Below are positions 45,026-53,899 of a stretch of DNA of 64,000 bases, one piece after another (within the stretch, counting starts at the first letter, position 1; each line of letters begins with the position of its first letter). The notes under the pieces are model-generated. The model was not told the origin of the DNA. It made no database searches and was given only the letters and a program-made list of their open reading frames with translations. The position numbers and the translations under genes are program-made. Where the stretch lies: the NCBI GenBank assembly GCA_002401695.1, contig NVTV01000001.1, positions 532,483-596,482 on the forward strand, read 5' to 3'. The stretch is from Alphaproteobacteria bacterium (GTDB taxonomy: Bacteria; Pseudomonadota; Alphaproteobacteria; Micavibrionales; Micavibrionaceae).

Positions 45026-45552
45026 GGCAAATGATTAATATAATAGATGCTGAGGCTCTAATTAAGGATGGTAAAGCTGTTTTGATTGATGTGCGTGAAC
45101 CCGAAGAATTCATGGCTGAGCACATTTCTTATGCGATGTCTGTGCCCCTCAGTTCTTTGGAAGATGGGTTTCAAATGTTAAATATACCAAAAAATATAAC
45201 CATCATATTACAATGTCTCAAAGGATCGCGAAGTCAAATGGCATGTGATCGCATACAAGGTTTAAATTCATGTAAGAATAAAATACTGAGTTTGGATGGT
45301 GGTATCGAAGCTTGGAAGAAAAACGGATTTCCAGTAATTGGAGTGCCCTCACCGTCCTCCGAGTTATCAATTTTTAGACAAGTACAAATCATTGTTGGTT
45401 TTCTTGTGGCCATTTGTGTTTTATTTGGTTTTTTAGGAATTACAGAAGCCTTCATATTTGCAGGGGCATTAGGTTCGGCGTTGTTTCTTGCCGGAATAAC
45501 TGGCTGGTGTGGTCTGGCGATGATTTTATCAAAAATGCCATGGAATAAATAA
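45022..45552 (+). CDS. YgaP-like membrane rhodanese
   Basis: 176 residues. The rhodanese domain (1-105) has LIDVREPEEFMAEHI and the active-site loop Cys65-LKGSRS. A C-terminal DUF2892-type part has two membrane helices (about 122-165), ending GWCGLAMILSKMPWNK as in E. coli YgaP. It is a sulfurtransferase at the inner membrane. The start overlaps the repressor gene, and the permease-UnbV gene follows. Confidence 0.92.
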   Translation: MRQMINIIDAEALIKDGKAVLIDVREPEEFMAEHISYAMSVPLSSLEDGFQMLNIPKNITIILQCLKGSRSQMACDRIQGLNSCKNKILSLDGGIEAWKKNGFPVIGVPSPSSELSIFRQVQIIVGFLVAICVLFGFLGITEAFIFAGALGSALFLAGITGWCGLAMILSKMPWNK

Positions 45553-45718
45553 TGTTAGCTTAGACGATGCATTGTTTTCACACACGCTGGCTAGGAAAAA
45601 ATTCTTACTTTTCTTGACGGTAATCTTAAATTATGAGACTATCCCTTTGCAAAAATCACAGATACGTTTGCGGTATTTGCACAATGTAGCCTCCAAAAAA
45701 AATCAGGGCATTATTATA

Positions 45719-48700
45719 ATGATCTTTATCAAGAATACGGCGAAGCCTGTTATTATTTTGATATTTTTTATGATGTTGAGCTGTCTGTATTTTTGGATTG
45801 TCTCGCGATATCCGGAGTTATCCGCAAAAACCGTTTTAGGAAGTAATTCAATACTTTCAAGCCTAGGTTTTTTTGCATTAATTGAAATTAAAGAAGAATT
45901 TTCTTTTTGGGAACAGGTACTGTGGGAAACAGTAAATTGGCTTAACACGAATAAAAAAGGAATGAGCTTTTCATTTATATTAGGTGCATTTATTATTTCT
46001 CTTTGGCCTTTGTTAAAAAAACAAAAATTTGATAATGGTTTTAAAAATAGTGTCTTAGGCTTATCGATAGGCGCGCCCTTGGGGATTTGTGTTAATTGTG
46101 CGGCGCCTATTGCACGGGCTCTTTATTCAAGTGGCGGAAGTATTCAGACCGCCCTCTCTACACTTATCGCCTCTCCAACGCTTAATATTGCTATTCTGTT
46201 AATGGCGTTTTCTTTATTCCCTCTTTATCTAGTTTTAATAAAAATCGTATTTACCCTTCTGTTTATTTTAGTTTTAGTGCCCTTAGCATGCCGATATTTA
46301 TTTCAAAAAGAAATTATAAAGCACGATATTTTAATCAAGGATACGCTAAACATCTCCCATGATGTTGATTCAATTTGTAATATAGAGAGTTGGGGGGCTG
46401 CTTTTATATGGGCAGGAAAACGATATCTCAAAAGTCTATTTTATCTCTTAAAAATAGCCCTGCCCCTTATGATTATGTCAGGATTTTTAGGCAGTTTAAT
46501 TATTGTCATTGCTCCGTGGTCTATGATTGAAGGCCTGAATAATAATATAAGCCTTTTAGATATGGCTCTGATTATGCTGTTAATCTCTGTGTTAGGGGCA
46601 ATACTACCCGCGCCTATGGCATTCGATATTATATTGTCTTCTGCGTTATTACAAATAGGTGTTCCGATACAATATGTCGCAATATTATTATTCACTTTGG
46701 GATCATTTAGTATCTATGCGTTCTTCATTATATGGCAAGCTATATCCTTCAGAATCTCTATGTTTCTTTTATTAACAACAATTATATTGGGTTTAGCATC
46801 GGGATTTTTAACGATACATTTAGAACAATACACAATGTCGAAAGCTCAAGATGAAATTGACCTCTCTATTGATCAGGCGAGACAATTACAACAGAGTCCA
46901 GATCAAAAAATAATACGCTTAGTAGATAATAAAACGCAGGAAATTTTAGAACGAAACGATAAAGAATATACCCTTAATGAATTTAAAAAAACATTGAAAG
47001 AACGGAGCATTATCTTTGAGGTATTGCCTCATAAATACATTGAGAAGAAACCAAGAAATTTACAAATTAAGTGGAGAACTTTTGAAGGGGAAACATCAGA
47101 CTTAGAGCAACAAAACTTTTCGCTTATACAAGGTTTTGATATGGGAATAGAACAACCCTACCAGATTTCGAATTTGAGCGGTGTTCCAGATGCTCTTGTA
47201 TTTTCGACAATGTCTATTGCAACAGGAGATGTACATAATGATGGTTGGCCAGATATTCTTATGACAGGCGACCATGAAATCAGACCGAATTTGATTTTAT
47301 ACAGCAATATAGGGGGGGAATATTTCATTAGACAATCCTTGCCTATACCTGAAAATATACAAGAAGTTGTGCTTGTTGCCTTGCTGGATATAGATGGAGA
47401 TTCTTGGAAAGATATTCTGTTTTCTACATATAAAGGAAAGAATTTTGTAATCTATAATCAAAAAGGAAATTTTCTTAAAAATAATGTGCATCAAATCTAT
47501 TCTGATAATGTTGGCACAACCATGACCATGGCGTTTGGTGATCTTGGAAAAGACGGTGATCTTGATATGTTTTGGGGGAACTGGAACGTAGGCCCCCTCT
47601 TCTTGGATTTCAAACAATCACAAAATGTAATTTTATATAATGAGGATGGTAATTTTAGAGCGCAAAAACTTCCTAAAACAACAGGGGAAACATTAACAAG
47701 TCTATTTTATGATTTTAATAATGACGAAATACTGGATCTTTATATAGGTAATGATTTTATTGTAGAGTCCTATTCAGATATTCTTATGACAGGCGATAAA
47801 AATGGAGATCTCACACTTGACAACATAGAGTTTATCCAAGGCTTAAAAGGGGGGCAATCCACGATGAGCATTGATGTTGGAGATATTGATAATGACTTGA
47901 AGCCTGATTTTTATATTGGTCAAATTTCTTACTCCGGACAATATATGCAAGAAATGTCGAAAATTTCAGAAAAACAAATTTCCTATAATCAATATTGCAG
48001 TAGACCCGAGGCAATAAATTCTAATTCCGATACCTGCATTGAAGATTTCATCCTGAAGCTCTCTCTTGCAAAGGTTGCACATCATATTAGTGATGCTTGT
48101 AACGCTGTGCAAAATCCAGAAAATAAAATAAAATGCTTAACCTACCTAACAAATCCTTGCGGACTTAGAAGAACATCGCGCTCTAACAGTAATCCTCTGT
48201 ACGATTCTAAACGATATAACGGTTTTTGTGAGCTTTTGAGTAAGGCAGTGCATGAGGATAGACAAATATATGATGACGGGAATAAATCCTTTTATTTACA
48301 AGCCTCCAACGATTCATTGAATAATATATTGCTTCATAACATAAGTGAAAATAATAATACTATATTTATAGATCAAGCAAATGAGCGGAATGTTGGCTAT
48401 GGTGCATGGACGTGGAATGCTCGATTTTCTGATTTAGACAATGATGGTTGGCAAGATTTATATATTGTAAATGGCTATGGCTCCCCTATGTCTCTACCAA
48501 CGAATTTATTTTATCATAACGATCAAAATGGTAGTTTTGAAGATAAAACCATTGAATTTGGTTTAGAAAATTATACAGTTACCAGCGCCTTTAGTTATAT
48601 TGATTTTGATAATGATGGTGATCTTGATATTATAAATGTCCCAACAGATGCTGGGGTTCAGATATATAGAAATAATAATATCTCTCGAAACCACTCTATT

Positions 48701-48973
48701 CAGTTTGAGTTAAACGATCATAGTGTTCAAAATTTTGGGGCTATAGGTGCCAAAATAATTATTTCTTATAAAAAGCATGGACAAGTCTTTAAACAAGAAA
48801 GTGTTTTAAAGGGTGGCGGTGGATTTAAATCATATAATCAGCCAATTATACATTTTGGTTTAGAACTGATTGATGAAATTGACGAGATTGATATCATCTG
48901 GCCCGATGGGGGAAAAGATAAAATTAAAGGCACATTACCTGCAAACAAGCGTTATCGTATTATCCGAAATTAA
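45719..48973 (+). CDS. UPF0718/ArsP-type permease fused to VCBS/FG-GAP repeats and an ASPIC/UnbV domain
   Basis: 1084 residues from the ATG at 45719 (MIFIKNTAKPV); a longer reading from a TTG at 45572 is less likely. Residues 1-368 form a permease of about eight helices. Cys124-V-N-Cys127 (GICVNCAAPIARALYSSGGS) stands where ArsP proteins have their CSC motif. A linker (370-495) follows, then about seven FG-GAP/VCBS calcium-type repeats between 500 and 980 (DVHNDGWPDIL, DLDNDGWQDLYIVNGYG, DFDNDGDLDII). The ASPIC/UnbV domain (about 985-1080) has GAIGAKIII and WPDGGKDKI. Part of the repeat region is interrupted by a Cys-rich insertion near 755-850. The fusion is unusual; a sulfur-related substrate is inferred from the neighbours. 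Confidence 0.85.
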   Translation: MIFIKNTAKPVIILIFFMMLSCLYFWIVSRYPELSAKTVLGSNSILSSLGFFALIEIKEEFSFWEQVLWETVNWLNTNKKGMSFSFILGAFIISLWPLLKKQKFDNGFKNSVLGLSIGAPLGICVNCAAPIARALYSSGGSIQTALSTLIASPTLNIAILLMAFSLFPLYLVLIKIVFTLLFILVLVPLACRYLFQKEIIKHDILIKDTLNISHDVDSICNIESWGAAFIWAGKRYLKSLFYLLKIALPLMIMSGFLGSLIIVIAPWSMIEGLNNNISLLDMALIMLLISVLGAILPAPMAFDIILSSALLQIGVPIQYVAILLFTLGSFSIYAFFIIWQAISFRISMFLLLTTIILGLASGFLTIHLEQYTMSKAQDEIDLSIDQARQLQQSPDQKIIRLVDNKTQEILERNDKEYTLNEFKKTLKERSIIFEVLPHKYIEKKPRNLQIKWRTFEGETSDLEQQNFSLIQGFDMGIEQPYQISNLSGVPDALVFSTMSIATGDVHNDGWPDILMTGDHEIRPNLILYSNIGGEYFIRQSLPIPENIQEVVLVALLDIDGDSWKDILFSTYKGKNFVIYNQKGNFLKNNVHQIYSDNVGTTMTMAFGDLGKDGDLDMFWGNWNVGPLFLDFKQSQNVILYNEDGNFRAQKLPKTTGETLTSLFYDFNNDEILDLYIGNDFIVESYSDILMTGDKNGDLTLDNIEFIQGLKGGQSTMSIDVGDIDNDLKPDFYIGQISYSGQYMQEMSKISEKQISYNQYCSRPEAINSNSDTCIEDFILKLSLAKVAHHISDACNAVQNPENKIKCLTYLTNPCGLRRTSRSNSNPLYDSKRYNGFCELLSKAVHEDRQIYDDGNKSFYLQASNDSLNNILLHNISENNNTIFIDQANERNVGYGAWTWNARFSDLDNDGWQDLYIVNGYGSPMSLPTNLFYHNDQNGSFEDKTIEFGLENYTVTSAFSYIDFDNDGDLDIINVPTDAGVQIYRNNNISRNHSIQFELNDHSVQNFGAIGAKIIISYKKHGQVFKQESVLKGGGGFKSYNQPIIHFGLELIDEIDEIDIIWPDGGKDKIKGTLPANKRYRIIRN

Positions 48974-49246
48974 AACGAAAGCCACTAACCCTAGGGTAAT
49001 ACGTACATTTAAATTATGAATAATAATAAATGACATAATTAAACAAAAACAAACAAAGCAGCAGCGGATAAGACCGTTTGCAATATCAGGCATCAGACGC
49101 GCCGTAAATTCAATACAAGGAGATATCATGAGAGTTTGATCCTTACGCCTCACATAGGGGGGTTACGTATGATTCCATGGGATAAAGCAAAAATTTTATG
49201 GTGCATAAATTGAAAAACTTTACAGAAGAGATTAAGGTCTGATCCC

Positions 49247-50980
49247 ATGATCAAATTGAAAAGCTTGGATACTTTTTTATATTTTGCAAAAGCCTACCCT
49301 GTGCGTGGGGCGCTGATGGTGCTCGCATTAGGTTTTAGTGGTTTATTGGAAGGTGTTGGCGTTATGGCGCTGTTACCGTTGGTTTCCATTTTAACGGAGC
49401 AAACGGGTGAGGATAACGGGCTTGTTTTTCAAACGACCCAAAATATTTTTGAATTTTTTGCGATTGATATATCGGTTGGGCCGATTCTATTTTTCATTGT
49501 GGTTGTAATGTTTTTAAAGGCGCTGATGACCATGTTTGCGATGGCGCAAGTTGTGTATGCGTCATCCCATGTTTGTGCCGATTTGCGGTTGTCTTATCTA
49601 CGTAATTTACTGCAATCCAATTGGTTACATTTCACCGATTTACAAAGTGGGGCCAGTGCCAATGCGATTGGGATGGAGGCAACACGGTCAGCAAATTGCT
49701 TTACGCAGGCTTGTAATGTGTTGTCCTGGACGCTTCAGGTTATTGTTTATGCGATTCTTGCATTCTTTCTCTCATGGCAATTAACCTTATCGGCGCTTAT
49801 CGCGGGGCTGTTGATGGTTGCGGCTTTAAGTATCCTTGTGCGATCGGCGCGTCAGGCAGGAGAGAAGCAAACAGAGACGTTCAATGAAGTTCTTGTGCGC
49901 ATTATAGAAACATTAAGTAGTGTTAAGCCTTTGAAGGCAATGGGGAAAACTGACAATTTATTGTCCATGATGGAAAATAATATTGTAACGCTTCAAAAGA
50001 CTGAAGTGGCATTGGATACGGCGCGTTATGCGGTGCGTATTTTGTCCGAGCCAATTATGGTGATTTTCACCTGTTTGGGTATTTATGCCATTCTGACTTA
50101 TGGCGACTTTCCGATTTCCGAGCTGTTGTTTTTATCTTTGTTGTTTCTACGCATGGTGACCAAAGTCTCTGCAGTACAGGGCGCATATATATCTATGGTA
50201 GCGAACGAGAGTGCGTTTTGGTCTTTACGTTCGAAAATTGATAGTGCGGCGCAAGCGAAGGATTATAACCAAGGCACAGAGAAAGTTGCACTTTCCAAGA
50301 GTATACGGTTGGATAATGTATCGTTTTCCTATGATGATCATGTGATTTTTGAGAGTGTTTCATTCGAGTTACCGGCGCGTGGATTTAATGTGCTGTTTGG
50401 CCCGTCGGGAGAAGGAAAAACAACATTATTAGATTTAATTATAGGACTGCATCGCCCTGTTTCGGGGACGGTTTATATTGATGATACGCCGCTTGCTTCC
50501 CTTGATTTACAAAATTGGCGTAGTCAGATCGGGTACGTTCCGCAAGAGATTTTATTATTCCATGATACAATTGCAAATAATGTAACGTTGAATAATCCCG
50601 AGATTGGTCAGGACGAGATCGAGAAAGCATTAAAAATGGCGGGTGCGTTTGATTTTGTGCAAAAAATGGAACATGGGATCGAGACTGTTGTCGGGGAACG
50701 AGGCAGTAAAATTTCCGGTGGGCAAAGACAGCGTTTGGCGATCGCGCGGGCGCTTATTGCCCATCCATCTCTTTTGATTTTGGATGAAGCGACGAGTGCG
50801 TTGGATGAAAAAACGGCGACTGAATTATTAAAAACCGTAAAAGGACTTTCAAAAGATATATTGGTGATTTTAATCTCCCATAATCCCCGTGTTCTTGATT
50901 TTGCGGATACTGTTTTGAAATTGGAGAACGGGGCATTGGCTGATGTGTCGTTTGAACAGTTGAAAAGGGTAGGAAGATGA
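49247..50980 (+). CDS. ABC exporter, fused membrane and ATPase domains
   Basis: 577 residues. Six membrane helices (to about 320) are followed by an ATPase domain with Walker A GPSGEGKTTLLDL, Q-loop GYVPQEILLF, signature SGGQRQRLAIARAL, Walker B LLILDEATSALD and H-loop ISH. This type exports lipids, peptides or glycans. It lacks a C39 peptidase domain and no HlyD partner follows, so I cannot link it to RTX secretion. The start follows AAGGTCTGATCCC. Confidence 0.93.
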   Translation: MIKLKSLDTFLYFAKAYPVRGALMVLALGFSGLLEGVGVMALLPLVSILTEQTGEDNGLVFQTTQNIFEFFAIDISVGPILFFIVVVMFLKALMTMFAMAQVVYASSHVCADLRLSYLRNLLQSNWLHFTDLQSGASANAIGMEATRSANCFTQACNVLSWTLQVIVYAILAFFLSWQLTLSALIAGLLMVAALSILVRSARQAGEKQTETFNEVLVRIIETLSSVKPLKAMGKTDNLLSMMENNIVTLQKTEVALDTARYAVRILSEPIMVIFTCLGIYAILTYGDFPISELLFLSLLFLRMVTKVSAVQGAYISMVANESAFWSLRSKIDSAAQAKDYNQGTEKVALSKSIRLDNVSFSYDDHVIFESVSFELPARGFNVLFGPSGEGKTTLLDLIIGLHRPVSGTVYIDDTPLASLDLQNWRSQIGYVPQEILLFHDTIANNVTLNNPEIGQDEIEKALKMAGAFDFVQKMEHGIETVVGERGSKISGGQRQRLAIARALIAHPSLLILDEATSALDEKTATELLKTVKGLSKDILVILISHNPRVLDFADTVLKLENGALADVSFEQLKRVGR

Positions 50981-51164
50981 ATGGCTCGCGGTGCGTTTCA
51001 CGCATGAGCGTGATTATTTCATCAATAGGATCATAGTAAGGGTCTACGATCTCAAATGTCGCCTAAACATCACTTCTTTGATTTTATTTTAGCTGCCTAT
51101 ATTTCTTAAGTCCTATCAAACAAACGCTGACTTATCTCCATAAAGCTCCTCAATAAGAATATCA

Positions 51165-51848
51165 TTATTTTTGGACACGCCATTTACGAAGAACTTTAAT
51201 ACATGTGTCAACATCAGCTCTTGATAAAGACAAAGATACTGTTCTGGCCTTCTGGCTTGGGATATACTCATGACTTGCTTGAAATACAAGTCTGTATGGA
51301 CGCTCGTCATTATCAACAAGCCCTATGCAAATTTGCGGCAAATTTATATTTAGACTTTGCTTAAAGACTTGAGAGCTTGCACCAAAAATCTCTGCATAAT
51401 CTTTGTAATTATAAGACTCTGGAAGATCAGACGTTTTTTGCAATTTTTGATGCGTTTCTTTCAGAGCTGAAACTAACTCTGCCCCCTCAAGCCTAGGCGC
51501 TTTTGACCCATCATAACGAAGAATAACAACACGATCGTGTAAATAGGCCACTATTAAATGTTGCCAATCTTTAGAATCTTGATAACGACAATCCCAGCCA
51601 TAGCGGCGCGGTAAACGAGATTTTATGGTGCGACCACCACCGTCACGTTCTTCGATTTTGGTCTCTTGGCATGCCCATTCCTTAGACTTTAGATTATCAA
51701 TAGAAGTCTGTATCTGAGCTGGGTCACTCATCAACCCAATCCCTTCTATGACAATACCATTTAAAACATCTAACCCTGTCTCTGCTTTAGACGGCGTGGA
51801 AAAACAAAGAACACAAATCAAAGTAAATAAGATGCGAAATACAGACAT
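51165..51848 (-). CDS. Secreted protein of unknown function
   Basis: 227 residues with a Sec signal (FRILFTLICVLCFSTPSKA, cleavage before ETGL). The mature part has conserved-looking features: WACQETKIEERDGGG, CRYQDSKDW and a CIGLVDNDERPYRLVF segment with four cysteines in total. No family recognised. It is preceded by a 37-codon membrane ORF whose stop is 2 bases before this ATG, so the two are probably coupled. Confidence 0.75.
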   Translation of the reverse strand: MSVFRILFTLICVLCFSTPSKAETGLDVLNGIVIEGIGLMSDPAQIQTSIDNLKSKEWACQETKIEERDGGGRTIKSRLPRRYGWDCRYQDSKDWQHLIVAYLHDRVVILRYDGSKAPRLEGAELVSALKETHQKLQKTSDLPESYNYKDYAEIFGASSQVFKQSLNINLPQICIGLVDNDERPYRLVFQASHEYIPSQKARTVSLSLSRADVDTCIKVLRKWRVQK

Positions 51849-51850
51849 AG

Positions 51851-51964
51851 TTAATATTTTCCTTTTTTAAACATCGCAAACACTTTGCCCAACGACATAC
51901 TTAATACAGACAACATTATTAAAACGGTAAAAAGACAAGCCAACGAAATGATATCTAACAACAT
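51851..51964 (-). CDS. Possible 37-residue single-span membrane protein
   Basis: MLLDIISLACLFTVLIMLSV continues with a membrane-like stretch and ends in a basic tail (MFKKGKY). Its stop TAA lies 2 bases before the next gene's ATG, and its last codons supply that gene's AAGGAAAAT ribosome site. Its own ribosome site is weak, so the call is tentative. Confidence 0.4.
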   Translation of the reverse strand: MLLDIISLACLFTVLIMLSVLSMSLGKVFAMFKKGKY

Positions 51965-52057
51965 TGGAATTTATTTTGCAAATAGTATACTTCATCCTAG
52001 ATTCCACTGGTGAATCCTCTAACCCAAACGTGAAGCTTTGGTCGAGCGTGATATACC

Positions 52058-52201
52058 TCAATGAATTCCTTTGATCGGCTCGTAGATGCTCTGATCAATG
52101 CCTTCTATGCGGCAGAGTTCCGCAATAGAGTGATCTCCACGCAGGCCTTCATTACAGCGGATATTCTCAGCAGAGTATGCACAGACTGCAAGCACTGCCA
52201 T
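52058..52201 (-). pseudogene. Transposase OrfA-like remnant (IS3/IS66-type helix-turn-helix)
   Basis: 47 codons: GDHSIAELCRIEGIDQSIYE resembles the common OrfA helix-turn-helix (GE-x-SIAELCR-x-EGI-x-x-x-x-YY-x-W). It begins inside a frame that has lost its start and ends early (PIKGIH). It lies between the CheA-like kinase and the small membrane ORF; the rest of 51965-52057 shows nothing I can support. Confidence 0.45.
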
Positions 52202-52203
52202 AA

Positions 52204-53895
52204 TCAGGATAATTCCAATTCTATAATAAAAGTGCAGCCCTTATTATGGTGTGACTCCACATAAATATTCCCATTGAGATCATCAATTTTCTGTTTAACC
52301 ACAGAAAGCCCAATTCCACGCCCTGATAGCATTGTGAGTGTATCCCGCGATGATAGGTTCTCATGAAAAACATACTGTTGCACTTCCATATCATTCAAGG
52401 ACTCTACGTCAATGCCTGATATTTGTAATTTCTTCTTTATTGCCTCAATCTGTATACCGCGCCCATCATCCTGAAAACTTATCCTCATCCAAGAATTACC
52501 ATCTTTTTCAATCGCCCGCACATCAACAGTAACAAGTCCATCTTCTTCTTTCTGCACTCTTAAACGTTCCTGTGGTTGTTCAATACCATGATCCATGGCA
52601 TTACGTACCAGATGAATAAAGGATTCAATTATGTCATCAAATTTATGGGTAGGAATAAGAACATTATCCCCCGTAAAACGACACGGTTTTACTTTCTTAC
52701 CCAATTTCTTAGCGGATTCCTGAAGATGAAAATCCAAAACCCTAAGAGCCTCAAAAATAGGTACTGTCATAAAGTTTTCGAAAAACTTATGCGCAATATC
52801 ATCATGTTTTTCTCCTTTAAGAAAACGATGAAATTCACTTAAAGCAGTATTGGAGATCTCTCGCGTTTGTTCTTTATGGTTAAAGCTATCCCCTAATATA
52901 AACGTCGCAAATTCAATTTCTTCATCCAAAGACGCCTGAAGAGCAGGAACGCGCGCTTCTATTATCTGTTTCACAGTGTCCAGATGGGGATTCCCATCAT
53001 ATATTTCATCTTCAATACCATGAATAATTTCTGCTATATCCTCCATATAAAAACTTCCACTCACCCCTTTCAAAGTATGCATTTGTTCCTTAATAGAAGA
53101 GATAGATGTTTCCGATCTAAACGTCGTATCATACGTATCAATAAAATATTGCTCAATATTTCCAAGCGTTTGAATATAAGCATTTTTTGTGCTAACCAAT
53201 CGAATTATTTTCTCCGAATACCGTTCTCTTTCTTCAACAAGTTTCTTAAATTTGTCTTTTTGAGTTTCATCTGTCGCAACAACTAAAACATCGTGTATTT
53301 CACCAGCAATATTATAAATAGGGCGATAATCCAGCTTAATTATTTTCCCATTAGAGTGAGAGAATACCTCCGGAGCCATTTGAAAAATATTTTCAAACGA
53401 CATCGCAGATTCATTATTGAAACAAAAAGAAATGAGTGACTGAAACGTCGCAATATCACTCCCTTCTATTTTTAAAACATCCCATATTAATTGCTCCCCC
53501 GGGTCACATTCCAGTAGATCAAAACATGATTTTGAAAACACAGGTGAACATAGGCCCTCACTGTTAAAAAACAAAAGCGCCGGTCCAAGGCTTTCAAGAA
53601 TGGCCTTCATTGAATCGTTCAGAAATTCTAAGCGACGATTGGCACCATTTAACTCTTGCGAACTAATATCCAGATTACGAAGAGCCATCTTATTCTTATC
53701 TTCGTATTGCCGATATGTTTCTGCAATCGCACTAAAGAAATCAGGAAACCCAGACAGTATTTTCAAGGATTCTTCAGGATCATCCTCTTGGCGTGTCAGA
53801 TAATTTTGCAATAACGAAAGATCTTCCGAAAAGTCATTACCATCGGTTAAATATTTTTTAATCTGACGATTAAGTTTCTTTTCAATTCGTGCCAT
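52204..53895 (-). CDS. CheA-like histidine kinase with Hpt phospho-acceptor and PAS-type domain
   Basis: 563 residues, soluble. N-terminal helices (1-90), PAS-like domain (about 92-212), coiled coil, Hpt with His273 (EQMHTLKGVSGSFY), then CheA-type HATPase: N box VRNAMDHGIEQPQERL (430-446), DDGRG (476-480) and SGRGIGLSVV (524-533). There is no P1 at the N-terminus and no CheW-like P5, so it is not a classic chemotaxis CheA. It is the last gene of the CheY-CheX-FIST-kinase operon, 4 bases after FIST, and very likely phosphorylates the CheY encoded there. Confidence 0.92.
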   Translation of the reverse strand: MARIEKKLNRQIKKYLTDGNDFSEDLSLLQNYLTRQEDDPEESLKILSGFPDFFSAIAETYRQYEDKNKMALRNLDISSQELNGANRRLEFLNDSMKAILESLGPALLFFNSEGLCSPVFSKSCFDLLECDPGEQLIWDVLKIEGSDIATFQSLISFCFNNESAMSFENIFQMAPEVFSHSNGKIIKLDYRPIYNIAGEIHDVLVVATDETQKDKFKKLVEERERYSEKIIRLVSTKNAYIQTLGNIEQYFIDTYDTTFRSETSISSIKEQMHTLKGVSGSFYMEDIAEIIHGIEDEIYDGNPHLDTVKQIIEARVPALQASLDEEIEFATFILGDSFNHKEQTREISNTALSEFHRFLKGEKHDDIAHKFFENFMTVPIFEALRVLDFHLQESAKKLGKKVKPCRFTGDNVLIPTHKFDDIIESFIHLVRNAMDHGIEQPQERLRVQKEEDGLVTVDVRAIEKDGNSWMRISFQDDGRGIQIEAIKKKLQISGIDVESLNDMEVQQYVFHENLSSRDTLTMLSGRGIGLSVVKQKIDDLNGNIYVESHHNKGCTFIIELELS

Positions 53896-53899
53896 TTTT

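Noticed and set aside
49129..49140. Strong ribosome site followed by ATG-AGA-GTT-TGA
   Set aside because: A three-codon frame could be a leader, but no attenuator or conserved feature supports it.
49131..49144. AGAGTTTGATCCT resembles the start of 16S rRNA
   Set aside because: Only 13 bases match; the following sequence is unrelated to 16S rRNA, so this is coincidence.
49247..50980. ABC exporter as the type I secretion ATPase for the RTX protein
   Set aside because: No HlyD-type adaptor or TolC gene adjoins it, it is 25 kb away, and it lacks a typical C39-like N-terminal domain.
50985..51066. Coding-like minus-strand stretch (FEIVDPYYDPIDEIITLMRE)
   Set aside because: Short, no start or recognisable family, and it runs into the antisense of the ABC exporter gene; not enough to call.
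52061..52264. 67-codon plus-strand ORF
   Set aside because: Lies opposite the OrfA-like remnant and the end of the kinase; composition looks like an antisense shadow.
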